A stretch of 61,656 bases of DNA from a bacterium UBP2_UBA5202 (GTDB taxonomy: Bacteria > Edwardsbacteria > AC1 > EtOH8). The translations under genes were made by a program, and so were the position numbers. A model generated the notes under the pieces. The model had not been told where the DNA came from. It did not search any database and saw only the letters and a list, made by a program, of their open reading frames with translations. Positions 7,560-16,579 of the stretch are shown here, in pieces (position 1 is the stretch's first letter; each line of letters begins with the position of its first letter). The stretch is from contig DHVS01000042.1 in NCBI GenBank assembly GCA_002412795.1, forward strand, positions 1,821-63,476. Reading direction: 5' to 3'.

Positions 7560-8288
7560 TTAGAACCTGAATCCCAGGGTCAGGCCGATGGTCTGGAACC
7601 CGAAATTCATGGTGCTGGTCAGGTCGTTTTTTACGAAGGTAGGGGTGATGGTCGTTACCCCGCCAACGGTGCGGGAAACGGAGGAATTGGTCTCATCCTT
7701 GCCCTCGCTGGACATCTCTATGCCCAGCTGGTATTCGGCCCCCAGGCTGATGGCCTCGGTGATGAACCACTCGGCCCCCAGCAGGACTCCGCCGCCGAAA
7801 TTGGTGCTGCTGCGCTCGGTCTTGGTGGTATAGACCCCGGTGGCGGTGCCTCCGACCTCAATGTACCTCTCGCCGTATTCCCTGGTGTAAGAGCTCATGC
7901 CGAAGCCGGCGCCGAGGCCGGCATTGATGTTGACCGCGCCCTTGGTGGCCAGGGTCTTTTCCAGGGCCAGTTCCAGGCCGAAACTGCTGGTGGTTGTTTT
8001 GTCGTCATCATAAATGACCTGGTAATCGTCGGCCCACATCCAGGTGGTGTCGATGTTCTCATTCTTGTCGGTGGTGGAACCAAAATTGAAGGTGAGCACC
8101 GGGCGCAGGGCCAGCCCTTCGGACAGGTAGTACTTCATGCCCATTCCTCCGTTGAACAGCCCGGCATTGACGAAGGTGGCGTTGAACAGCAGGGCCTTGT
8201 CGCCCGGTTCGATGCCTTTGGATGCGTCGGCCGCGTAGGCCGAGACGGCCAGGGCCAGGACCGACAGGATCAGCAGGGTTTTCTTCAT
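7560..8288 (-). CDS. Outer-membrane beta-barrel protein (small, OmpW/porin-like)
   Basis: A 242-residue exported protein. The signal peptide is about residues 1-19 (MKKTLLILSVLALAVSAYA). It is followed by about eight amphipathic strands (for example GGMGMKYYLSEGLALRPVLTF and GGGVLLGAEWFITEAISLGA-type segments), and the end is LTLGFRF, a BAM-type terminal strand. Size fits an eight-stranded barrel. An AAAGGAGG ribosome-binding site precedes the ATG, and the leader repeats AACCAACC. Substrate unknown. Confidence 0.72.
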   Translation of the reverse strand: MKKTLLILSVLALAVSAYAADASKGIEPGDKALLFNATFVNAGLFNGGMGMKYYLSEGLALRPVLTFNFGSTTDKNENIDTTWMWADDYQVIYDDDKTTTSSFGLELALEKTLATKGAVNINAGLGAGFGMSSYTREYGERYIEVGGTATGVYTTKTERSSTNFGGGVLLGAEWFITEAISLGAEYQLGIEMSSEGKDETNSSVSRTVGGVTTITPTFVKNDLTSTMNFGFQTIGLTLGFRF

Positions 8289-8767
8289 GTTGGTTGGTAC
8301 CTCCTTTAAATTGTGGTTGCCCGGTTGGTTGGGTTGGTATCAGTTTGGTTGCTTGAATCCAGGAGAAAATGCTTATCCACTTAGCTCAGGAAACTGGTTG
8401 AATACAAGGTGCCAACCCCGGCATGTCGCGTTAAATACTATCAGTGAGCATCGCAGTTGAGGGCGGTTAAAAGCTTGTCTGCATGTTTGAGGGCTGGCCA
8501 AAGCCCGAGTTCAGACAAGCCCGCCGTCAGCGAGAAGCGCAGCGCGGGCCTGCTAAAGCTTTAGCATAAGCGTGGCCCGGATAGTATTTTGCGACGAGCT
8601 TTTTCTTTTGGTTATTTGCTGGCGCCTGCCCTGAGATGGCTATTTACCTTGCAAACGAAGGGGCGGTACAAAAAGAAAAGAACATACACATGTTAAATCC
8701 GTGTTTATGACAACCCCATTATTTTAATTTTCTTTTCCTGAGCAAGTTATATAGTCATACCGGAGAA
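8289..8767. other. Gene-free interval of about 480 bp
   Basis: It holds the leader of the 242-residue barrel gene at its left edge. No gene is seen in the remainder. It contains a perfect 14-bp palindrome, GCTAAAGCTTTAGC (8552-8565), and a GCCCGCC/GGCGGGC-rich stretch (8510-8550) resembling the REP-like elements near the tRNA. No terminator for the large gene at 8768 is evident. Confidence 0.5.
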
Positions 8768-11700
8768 TCACCTAATAACCACCATCTTCCCCATTCCCGA
8801 GAATTCCCCGGCTTGTCCGCCGGAGCCTTGGCTTAGGCGGGCCTGAAGCTTGAACAGGTAAACCCCGTTGGCCACCCGCCGGCCGCCGCTGTCCTTGAGG
8901 TCCCAGGTCCTGGAGTGGTAACCGGCCGGCTGCCGGCCCTGAGCCAGGGTGGCCACCTTCTGCCCCGCGATGTTATAGATCTCCAGCCTGACGTCTGCTT
9001 CCGCTGGCAGCTGATAGCTGATGACCGTGGAGTGGCCGGCCGGGTTGGGCCGGGCCGGGCTGAAGGAGAAGACGGCCGGCAGGCCGGGCAGTATTTCCAG
9101 GGCGGTGGACAGGCTTCCTTCGGCCGTCACCTCCCCGGACCTGTCATACAGGCGGTAGCTCAAGCTGACCGGCGTCTCTCCCTTCGTTTCGGACAGGCTG
9201 AAGCGGAAAAGTTCATCCGTGGTTTGGCTGCCGCCCGGCCAAAGCGCGGCGCTGATCTCGGTCCGTCCCGGGGTTTGCCGGGTCAGGAACAGCTGCGGGT
9301 TGCCCTCCGAGTTCCAGAGTTCGGAGGCGGCGACCTTTCCGGTTCCCGCCGCCGGGCCGTATTCTATGGACACATCCAGGGCGCTGAACTCCGTGCCCGG
9401 CTTTACTTTCACCAGCATCTGGCCGGCGTCCCCGGGGGAAACTTCCATGGTCACCGGGCCGGAGTCACCGGACTTGGCCGGGGAGGACTTGGCGCTGCCG
9501 GATCGGTTCCAGGAATAGATCAGGCCCATCAGGTCCTCAAAATCCAGCTTGGTGGAACTTCCCGCGTATATCCGCTGGTGGGGCCAGGTCCCGAAGTACG
9601 GCCCGGCCTCAAAATACCTGCTGTAATTATGCCAGCCCCAGGCAAACAGGGCCAGGTCGGGACCGTTCAGCAGTCCGTCCGCGTTGTAGTCGCCGATGAA
9701 CGAGGTGCGGAAGGTCATCTGGAAGCTGTCGGCGGCTCCGGCGGCGGTGCCGTCGTTGTTTCCGTCCAGGGTTGAGGACGGGGTATTCTGATAATCCCGC
9801 AGGGCTCCGCTTATGAACACCGTGATGGTGTCGTTGGCGGCAAAAGAGGTGTCGGGCGCAACCCTGAGGGTGTTGGTGGCCGACTCCCAGGTAAAGGTCT
9901 TCCTGGCTATGGGTGTGTGCCTGCCCCTGATCTTGATATAACTGGTGTCGATGCTGCCGGAGGAGATGATCCCGGTGTAGATCGGTTTGGAGAACTGGAT
10001 CCAGACCGACTGGCTGGGGGCCCACAGCGCACCGGTGTCCGGGGTGATCAGAGCCACCTGCAGCAGGCCGGCTATGGTGACGGTGCGGTAGGTGCTGTAG
10101 GCCGACCAGTTGCCAGCCTGGTCGCGGCAGCGCACCCGCCAGTAGTGGGTGCCGTCGTTGAGTCCCCACAGCGGGCGGACCGCGGTGTCGGCCAGGGCGG
10201 AATCCATCTCCAGCGGCGAGAACGAGGTGTTGTTGGCCGCCTGCACCCGGTACTGGGTGGCCTGGGCCGAGGCATTCCAGATGAACGACGGCAGGTTGGT
10301 GTTAAGCAGGGCATTGTCCAAAGGCGCGACCGGAACCGGCACCGCCGGGGCCCTGGTGTCCACGGTGAATTTGCGGCGGGAGGACCAGTCCGACCAGTTG
10401 CCGGCGGCGTCCCCGGCCCTCGCCTTCCAATAATATGCGCTGTCGGGCAATGTGACCTGGATGGTGTAGGCCGTGGTGTCAATGATCTCATCCACCGCGG
10501 CGCTGCCGAAGGCGCTGTCCGGGCTGACGGCCAGCCGGTATTGCACGGCACCAGCGACCGCGCCCCAGGTGAACTGCGGGGTGTTGTCGTTGATCAGGCT
10601 GTCGTTGCCGGGCAGGGCCAGGACCGGAACCGCCGGGGCCTGGGTGTCGATCCGCAGGGTGCGGGCCGGCGACCAAACAGAGGTGTCGGAGGCGGAATTC
10701 TCCCCCCGGACCCGCCAGTAATAAAGGGAATCGGTCAGGGACAGGGTGCCGGAGCTGTCGGCCGCCAGCAGGGTGTCCTTGGCCAGTGCCGTGAAGGCTT
10801 GATTGTAGGAGCACTGCAGGCGCGAGCCGGCCTGGGCCGCGGCCCGCTGCCACAGGAAGATGTTGGAGGCGTTGGGTCTGACCTCTCCGTTGTAGGGCGA
10901 GACCAGGATGGGGCTGGTGATGGTGTTGTCCACCAGAATGCTGCATTCGGCCGCGGCAGCAAAGGCTTCGGTGTTGCCGGCCGAATCCAGCGCCGCCACC
11001 TCAAAGTAGTACTTGCTGCCCTGGACGCCGGTGTGGATGTAGCTGTTGCCGGCATAATAGGTGTTCAGGTCGTTCCAGGCCCCGGAATTGACCTTGATCT
11101 TGATGTAATAATAGTCCTTGAGGCCCGAGCCGCCCTGGTCTGTTCCGTCGTTCCAGCTGACGGTGAAATTTGCGGTCCGGCTGAACTCGTTGGAACGGGC
11201 AATGGCCCCGGTGGGCGGAATGGTGTCGTAGCGCAGGTTGACCGTGGCATGGTTGCGGTAGTCCAGGTTGCCGGCGTTGTCCCTGGCCCAGACGTAGAAT
11301 GGCGTGATCCCTATGTTCTGGACCGAGACCGGGATCGGCAAAGTGGTTGAGTGGTATCCCTGGCCGGTGGTGTCATAGTTGGAGGACGGCGCAGAGCCGT
11401 ACTTGTAATAATAATACTGGAGGCCCGAGCTGTCGAAAGGCGCGGTAAAACTGACGTTGAAGCTGTTGTTCTTGGTCCAGAGCGAGGGGTTGGCCCCGTT
11501 GGCGGTGATGGCGGCGGGCGCCCCCGGCGCCTGGGTGTCCAGCCGGAAATAAGTGCTGTCGGACCAGGGGGCCCAGTTGCCGGCCAGGTCCCTGGCCCTT
11601 ACGTGCCACCAATGTCTTCCGTCGCCCAAAGCGGTCAGCAGGGTGCAGCCCCCGGCGGAGACCAGGGTGTCTTTCTCCAAAACTGCAAAGGAAGAATCCC

Positions 11701-14344
11701 GGCAGACCTGCAGCTGGTAGCGGTAGGCATCCGAGATGTCGGAGTAATCAAAAGCCGGTTTGGGAGTGTTGATCAGCTGCCCCGGATTGGGCAGTACGTG
11801 GGAGGTTTTGGCCGGCGGCTGGGTATCCAGGGTAAAGCGCCGGGCGGAGCTGTAATCGCCCCAGCTTCCGGCCCCGGCCCTCACCCGCCAGTAGTGGCTG
11901 GCGTCGCCCAAAAAAGTGTCGATCTGGCAGGATGATGCCGCCAGCGCCGTGTCGTACTCGTTGGCGGCGAAGGAATCAGCCATGGCCACGGCGTAGATCC
12001 GCGAACCGCCCGCCATGTGGTTCACCGCCCGGGGATGGTAGGGATCGCTGATGTTAAGCAGGAAGGACCCGCTGTACTCGCCGCCGGTGACCAAATAGTC
12101 GCCGCTGACGGCCACCAGGCTGAAATCGTAACCGGTGGTATCGTAAAGGGCCGCCTGGAAAGGCCCGGCCGGGTTGCTGATATTGACCACCCGCACCCCT
12201 TCGTACCCGGCTCCGATATAGGCAAAATTCCCCTTGACCGCAAGCTGCTGGTAGCTGCCGGGGCCGGTATTCATGAAACCCACCTGGACCGGAGAGGCGG
12301 GATTGGAAACATCCACCACGGTCAGGGAACTGCCGTTGGTAAGATAGCAGTAATTCCCCGACAGCACCATGTCGTCGCCGCTGACCGCCAGCGAGCCGAT
12401 CAGGGCGGGATTCAGCGGATCGGTGATGTTCACCGATTTCAGGGCCGCATCCCCGATCAGATAGATAACATTGCCGCTGATGGCCAGGTCCCTCACCCGG
12501 TTGGTGGTGTCGAACCTGGCAGCCACTGCCGGGCTGGCCGGGTTGGAGATGTCGTAGACCCACAGACCATAGTTCTGGTCTCCGACATACATGTAGGTGC
12601 CCCTGACCACTGCGCACAGGTTGTTGACCGAGATGTTGGAACGCAGCACCGGATTGCGGGGATCCGCCACGTTGTAAAGTTTGACCGAGCTGTAACAGGC
12701 GATCGGCATCAGGGTGTCCTGCAGGGTCATCTTGTTGCACCAGATCCCCGAGCCGCTGTAGGGGCTTATCTGGTAAACGTTGGCCGTGTCGGATATATTG
12801 TAGATCTCCAGGCCGCTGGAGGCATTGGCCACGTAGGCCCAGCGGTGCCCCTTGCCCACCTGAAGTTCATACTGGGTGGCCCCGGCCATGTCGGACCAGT
12901 CGAAATTGGGGAAGCTGTCGTTGGTGGTGGTGTCGGCCGGGGGGAAAGTGAGCGCGGGAATGCCCACCGTGCTGGTGGCCACGCTGAAACTGCGGACCTC
13001 GGACCAATCGCTGGAATCAGTCGCGTCGTATGCCTTCACCCGCCAGTAGTACCAGTCGTTGGGCAGGGCGGTTGAAGTTTGGAAAGTGTCGCTGCTGGTT
13101 TGGTTGTAGGTCAAGGAAGAGAAATTAGAGAACGGAGATATTTGCAGCCGGTATGACGTGGCTGAGTCGACAGGGTGCCATGTAAAATTGACCGTACTTG
13201 TTGTAAAAGATGAATATTGTAGAGGTGTAAGAAGATATGGTTCTCTTAATCCAATCCTCAGTTTTACCATAAGCGCACTATACAATGAAGATGGAACTGT
13301 TAACCTCGTATTACCTGTTATATAAAAAATATTTGAATTATCCTCTTTTGCATCAAGAAAATGAACAACATCTGATTGAGGATATAAAAATTTATAGTTC
13401 AATACTTTGTTAAAGTATTGATCAATTTTTGTAATAACACCATCCGAATTTGTCAAACAAATACCAAACAAATACAAACTACTACCTGCTTTTATTGCAT
13501 TATAATAATACGCGTTTGTATCACTAAACGTATGAGTGCTTATGGTGTCTCCATTGTTTGCGTTATAAATAACAATGTTTCTATTGTCACTGAACGGATA
13601 ACCAACAGTAATCAACGTCGAATCACTCCATTTACAGGCAATTGCCGTTATCCCTGTAACGTTTGTTGTATGTTGGGCCCAAATTGTGTCTCCGGAAACA
13701 AGGTTGATTTTATACAAGTTGTCAGTATATGCCACATACAAACCACTACTGTCAATATCAGAAACGAAATGGTCATAACGCCCAAAAGTATCGTATTCCT
13801 TTATCCATATTGTATCACCAGTTAATTTATTTAATTTAGCAATAAATATATAATCTGTAGTTGCTTTCTCGCTTTCGCCTACTAAAAATAAATTGCCGCT
13901 ATTGTCTAAGTAACATTGGTTAACAAAATAATTCACACTTGCTTCACGCCAAATACGTTTATTCCAAATCGTGTCACCATTTATATTATACTTGCTTATT
14001 AATATCCCGCTGTTTGTTGCATTGTTAACTCTACCAACAGCAAATAAGGAATTCGTATCTAGAATAACGTCTGTGTATCTTTCTTCTTTATTGTACTCAC
14101 TATTATAATATCTTGACCAAATTGTGTCGCCTGAATTTTTGTCATATTTTAACAAAACTGCATCATAATTATTTTTAAATGCGTCACCACAAACATAAAG
14201 ATACGTGTTGTCATCTGTGCAACCATAGCCATTTGAAGCACTGTCAGTGGAAGGGTTATAAATACTTGTCCACAATGTATCTGTGCTTGCCTGTGTTGTC
14301 GACCAAACGGCCAGCGCCAGCGTCATCAATAATATCTTCTTCAT
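8768..14344 (-). CDS. Giant multidomain exoprotein: Fn3-like repeats, LVIVD propeller, dockerin-like domain, sorting tail
   Basis: A 1858-residue secreted protein with a signal peptide of about 19 residues. Residues 20-367 form a propeller-like block built on NGDTIW/SGDTIW repeats. Fn3-like modules follow from ~368, with recurring YRLQ, YYWRVRA and AGNWS motifs. An LVIVD propeller block (~498-788, DVSNPASPV-type repeats) is embedded inside one module. A Big_5-like Ig domain spans ~1430-1548. A dockerin-type calcium loop (GDYNADGLLNGPDL, ~1551) comes with a degenerate second half (LDFEDLMGLIYSW). A cohesin-like segment lies at ~1630-1745, and a FlgD/Por-type sorting domain at the end (~1765-1858). 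The start overlaps the stop of the cohesin-like lipoprotein gene by 4 bp (ATGA). The first ~1.1 kb of coding sequence is much more A/T-rich than the rest. Confidence 0.85.
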   Translation of the reverse strand: MKKILLMTLALAVWSTTQASTDTLWTSIYNPSTDSASNGYGCTDDNTYLYVCGDAFKNNYDAVLLKYDKNSGDTIWSRYYNSEYNKEERYTDVILDTNSLFAVGRVNNATNSGILISKYNINGDTIWNKRIWREASVNYFVNQCYLDNSGNLFLVGESEKATTDYIFIAKLNKLTGDTIWIKEYDTFGRYDHFVSDIDSSGLYVAYTDNLYKINLVSGDTIWAQHTTNVTGITAIACKWSDSTLITVGYPFSDNRNIVIYNANNGDTISTHTFSDTNAYYYNAIKAGSSLYLFGICLTNSDGVITKIDQYFNKVLNYKFLYPQSDVVHFLDAKEDNSNIFYITGNTRLTVPSSLYSALMVKLRIGLREPYLLTPLQYSSFTTSTVNFTWHPVDSATSYRLQISPFSNFSSLTYNQTSSDTFQTSTALPNDWYYWRVKAYDATDSSDWSEVRSFSVATSTVGIPALTFPPADTTTNDSFPNFDWSDMAGATQYELQVGKGHRWAYVANASSGLEIYNISDTANVYQISPYSGSGIWCNKMTLQDTLMPIACYSSVKLYNVADPRNPVLRSNISVNNLCAVVRGTYMYVGDQNYGLWVYDISNPASPAVAARFDTTNRVRDLAISGNVIYLIGDAALKSVNITDPLNPALIGSLAVSGDDMVLSGNYCYLTNGSSLTVVDVSNPASPVQVGFMNTGPGSYQQLAVKGNFAYIGAGYEGVRVVNISNPAGPFQAALYDTTGYDFSLVAVSGDYLVTGGEYSGSFLLNISDPYHPRAVNHMAGGSRIYAVAMADSFAANEYDTALAASSCQIDTFLGDASHYWRVRAGAGSWGDYSSARRFTLDTQPPAKTSHVLPNPGQLINTPKPAFDYSDISDAYRYQLQVCRDSSFAVLEKDTLVSAGGCTLLTALGDGRHWWHVRARDLAGNWAPWSDSTYFRLDTQAPGAPAAITANGANPSLWTKNNSFNVSFTAPFDSSGLQYYYYKYGSAPSSNYDTTGQGYHSTTLPIPVSVQNIGITPFYVWARDNAGNLDYRNHATVNLRYDTIPPTGAIARSNEFSRTANFTVSWNDGTDQGGSGLKDYYYIKIKVNSGAWNDLNTYYAGNSYIHTGVQGSKYYFEVAALDSAGNTEAFAAAAECSILVDNTITSPILVSPYNGEVRPNASNIFLWQRAAAQAGSRLQCSYNQAFTALAKDTLLAADSSGTLSLTDSLYYWRVRGENSASDTSVWSPARTLRIDTQAPAVPVLALPGNDSLINDNTPQFTWGAVAGAVQYRLAVSPDSAFGSAAVDEIIDTTAYTIQVTLPDSAYYWKARAGDAAGNWSDWSSRRKFTVDTRAPAVPVPVAPLDNALLNTNLPSFIWNASAQATQYRVQAANNTSFSPLEMDSALADTAVRPLWGLNDGTHYWRVRCRDQAGNWSAYSTYRTVTIAGLLQVALITPDTGALWAPSQSVWIQFSKPIYTGIISSGSIDTSYIKIRGRHTPIARKTFTWESATNTLRVAPDTSFAANDTITVFISGALRDYQNTPSSTLDGNNDGTAAGAADSFQMTFRTSFIGDYNADGLLNGPDLALFAWGWHNYSRYFEAGPYFGTWPHQRIYAGSSTKLDFEDLMGLIYSWNRSGSAKSSPAKSGDSGPVTMEVSPGDAGQMLVKVKPGTEFSALDVSIEYGPAAGTGKVAASELWNSEGNPQLFLTRQTPGRTEISAALWPGGSQTTDELFRFSLSETKGETPVSLSYRLYDRSGEVTAEGSLSTALEILPGLPAVFSFSPARPNPAGHSTVISYQLPAEADVRLEIYNIAGQKVATLAQGRQPAGYHSRTWDLKDSGGRRVANGVYLFKLQARLSQGSGGQAGEFSGMGKMVVIR
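8815..8840. repeat. In-frame copy of a dispersed 26-bp repeat inside the sorting domain
   Basis: The plus-strand sequence matches 58079-58104 at 22 of 26 positions (both start GTCCGCCG and share AGCCTTGGC). Here it encodes part of RLSQGSGGQAG, an insertion in the sorting domain relative to the homologous tail of the 21188-22945 protein. Confidence 0.6.
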
Positions 14345-15252
14345 TTCCCGCCCTCCTTGCCGCTGGTAAAGGTATATGAGACCGAACCGTAATTATTGGT
14401 CACGGTGATGTTGTTGTTCAGGGTGTCCCTGACCGTCATCGAGCTGATGTAAAAGTACCCGGACCCGGCAGACAACCCCGCCAGCCTGATCTTGAATATC
14501 CGGCCGGTGCCGCTGACCCCGGCCGGCGTGCCCCCGGCCACCCCCACGTCCAGATGGAGGAAGTAGTTGCTGTATGCCTGGCTGATGAACGGCCCCACCG
14601 GGGTCCCGCCGTTGAGCTTCCAGCCGTAGCCGGTGTCGGCGCTGACCCGGGCGGTGTCCAGGAGCCAGTAGCTGTTGGTGTAGAAGTTAACGCTGACCCC
14701 GGCCACCGGCGTGGCCATGTCCTCCAGCTCACACCAGAACTCGGCGGTGTCCCCCACCGGCACCGACACCGACGGGGGATACAGCAGCAGGGTGTTGTTG
14801 ATCTGGTTGACGGTGAAGCTCCGGGCCGCTGTCACGGTGTCCCCCTGGTAGCCCCCGGCGTCGGCGGCCCGCACCCGGAAGGTGTGGAGCCCCTCGGACA
14901 GGTTGATGTAGGACTTGACGGTGTCGGCGCTCCAGCCGCTCCAGTCCAGGGGGTTGTCCAGGCTGTAGGAATAGAGCGCGGCCGAGCCGGTGCCGCTCCA
15001 GGTAAAGCTTACGTCGTTGTTGGTGACGGTGGATCCTTCGGCCGGGCCGCCCGTCATCACCACCCCCGGGGACTGGTAATCGGGATTCTCCGGATCGGCC
15101 GGATTGGTGTGGGCCGGGGCGGTGGGCTTGGCGCCGCAGCCGGCTATGGCCAAAAGCAACAGAACCGTTCCCAGTATCATGCCCTTCCCTGCCGCTCCCC
15201 TTCCCACGCTGGGAAGGGGTTTGGGGGTTAGGTCAAAAAAGTTCTTTTTCAT
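14341..15252 (-). CDS. Cohesin-domain lipoprotein
   Basis: A 303-residue lipoprotein. The lipobox is LLAIAGC with C39 as the lipidated residue. An Ig-like segment follows (~65-150, PAEGSTVTNNDVSFTWSG). A cohesin-like domain occupies ~155-297: it starts SVSVPVGDTAEFWCEL, has the GVSVNFY strand, then GRIFKIRLAGLSAGSGYFYI and a closing GSVSYTF strand, all typical of cohesin folds. It overlaps the dockerin-bearing giant gene by 4 bp and follows the PEGA gene by 7 bp, so the three are co-translated. Translation may start at 15252 or at the ATG at 15180. The longer form carries a repeat-derived leader (LTPKPLPSVGRGAAGKG); the shorter gives a standard lipoprotein signal. Cohesin identity rests on motif reading only. 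Confidence 0.68.
   Translation of the reverse strand: MKKNFFDLTPKPLPSVGRGAAGKGMILGTVLLLLAIAGCGAKPTAPAHTNPADPENPDYQSPGVVMTGGPAEGSTVTNNDVSFTWSGTGSAALYSYSLDNPLDWSGWSADTVKSYINLSEGLHTFRVRAADAGGYQGDTVTAARSFTVNQINNTLLLYPPSVSVPVGDTAEFWCELEDMATPVAGVSVNFYTNSYWLLDTARVSADTGYGWKLNGGTPVGPFISQAYSNYFLHLDVGVAGGTPAGVSGTGRIFKIRLAGLSAGSGYFYISSMTVRDTLNNNITVTNNYGSVSYTFTSGKEGGK
15197..15219. repeat. Palindromic repeat in the lipoprotein leader
   Basis: CCCCTTCCC and GGGAAGGGG flank a five-base loop. It is read in frame as part of KPLPSVGRG near the N-terminus of the lipoprotein. Proteins starting TPxPLPxVGRG arise from a palindromic intergenic repeat in many genomes. Confidence 0.6.
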
Positions 15253-15259
15253 ACCCGCC

Positions 15260-16579
15260 TCACCAGCTGTAGGTTAATGATAACGAGGTCTTAAGCCCTC
15301 CGGTCTTGTCAGGGACAGGAACGGCCTGCACTTTGGGTTTGCCCGGGAAGAAGGCCGGGGCATCGATGAACTGGAAGACCCACAGCCCGACGGTGGCGTA
15401 GATGGCGGTCTTCAGCCTTTTGTCCCGGGTCATCAGTTCGTCGTACTGGCTCTGCCATTCCTCGTAGGCGGCCTGAGCCGCCACCGCATCGGCCGCCTGG
15501 TCGTAGAGATCCTTGGCCTCCTCGGTGTCGCTGCGGCTGGACTCGTAATCCCCGATGCTGACCCCGGTCCAGCCCATGCACCCCAGCCAGCCCACCAGGT
15601 ACAGGGCCCCCATCGCCTTGCGGTCCGAATAACGCTGGCCGCTGCCGGGCAAAAACAGGGAGGTGATGGCCGCCTGGGTCCGGGATTTGCGCTTCAGGTC
15701 CAGCTTCAGCGAATAGCCCTGGTCCCGGTCTATGGCCACCAGCCCCGAGACGGTGTGGTAGCCTTTGGCCTTGAATTTGAAGTTGTAGGTGCCGAAGGGC
15801 AGGCTGGCCTGGCAGGGCAGCTGCCCCACTTTGACGGTGTCGCCCAGCCAGACCTCGGCCCCGGCCGGGGTCCCGTCCAGGGCCACCTGGTACTGCTGGA
15901 CCGAAAGCCTGACCTTCATGTCGTAGTCCTTGACCTCCTTCAGCGAGACCGTGCCCTCGTAGTCCTGGTAGCCCGGCTTCTTCAGCACCAGCCGGTGGGT
16001 GCCCAGGGCCTCGTTCTCTATCTTGAGGTCGGTCTTCCCGATCTTGCGGGCATCCCAGTAAACGTCGGCGTCGGCCGGGATGGAGGAGACGAACAGGCTG
16101 GCCGAGGGCACCATCTTCCAGACCACCTTCTTCATCCCCCACTGCTGCACGTCCTCGATGGTGCCGGTGAAATCCTGGGAGACCTCGGTCTCGATCACGC
16201 CCCTCTCCACGTCTATCACCCGGGCCTGGACGGTGTAGGTGTTGCCGATCTTGGAGATGGTGCCGCCCATCATCTTGGTGACGGCCATCAGCTGCCCCAC
16301 TTTCACCAGGCAGGAGGCGTCGCTGCAGGCCCCGGTCAGCTGGAGCTTCTGCTCGCGCAGGATCTTGTCCATCTGCTCCCGCTCCAGCACGTTGAAGTGG
16401 TTGGTGGCCACCAGCTCGGCCCTTAAGCGGTCGGACAGGATCACCGCCTCGGCCTGGCTGATGTTGCGGGGCTCGAACTGCAGCACGGCCACCGCGGTCT
16501 TCTCCTGGGCAACAACCGTCGAGACCAGTAGCAGAGAGGTCGCCAGGAAGTAGAGATGTCGTTTTATGGTCATTTTCAT
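15260..16579 (-). CDS. CsgG-like/PEGA-domain membrane-associated protein
   Basis: A 439-residue exported protein. After the signal peptide (~1-24), residues ~27-155 resemble the CsgG/FlgO-type fold: TAVAVLQFEP, then HFNVLEREQMDKILREQ, CSDASCLVKVGQ and a GGTISKIGNTYTVQARVID strand. Two PEGA domains follow (~165-235, PADADVYWDARKIGKT; ~238-300, GTPAGAEVWLGDTVKVG). The rest has membrane-like segments starting SLFLPGSGQRYSDRK (DUF5683-like) and IYATVGLWVFQFIDA. It overlaps the TlpA-like gene by 4 bp and precedes the cohesin lipoprotein. A role in secretion or envelope assembly of the operon's exoprotein is inferred. The GACSDASC cysteines could form a disulfide handled by the TlpA-like partner. 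Confidence 0.78.
   Translation of the reverse strand: MKMTIKRHLYFLATSLLLVSTVVAQEKTAVAVLQFEPRNISQAEAVILSDRLRAELVATNHFNVLEREQMDKILREQKLQLTGACSDASCLVKVGQLMAVTKMMGGTISKIGNTYTVQARVIDVERGVIETEVSQDFTGTIEDVQQWGMKKVVWKMVPSASLFVSSIPADADVYWDARKIGKTDLKIENEALGTHRLVLKKPGYQDYEGTVSLKEVKDYDMKVRLSVQQYQVALDGTPAGAEVWLGDTVKVGQLPCQASLPFGTYNFKFKAKGYHTVSGLVAIDRDQGYSLKLDLKRKSRTQAAITSLFLPGSGQRYSDRKAMGALYLVGWLGCMGWTGVSIGDYESSRSDTEEAKDLYDQAADAVAAQAAYEEWQSQYDELMTRDKRLKTAIYATVGLWVFQFIDAPAFFPGKPKVQAVPVPDKTGGLKTSLSLTYSW

Noticed and set aside
9917..11350. Long plus-strand reading frame (477 codons) antisense to the giant gene
   Set aside because: It is a shadow of G/C-rich repeated coding sequence on the other strand. It has low-complexity composition and no ribosome-binding site or recognisable domain.
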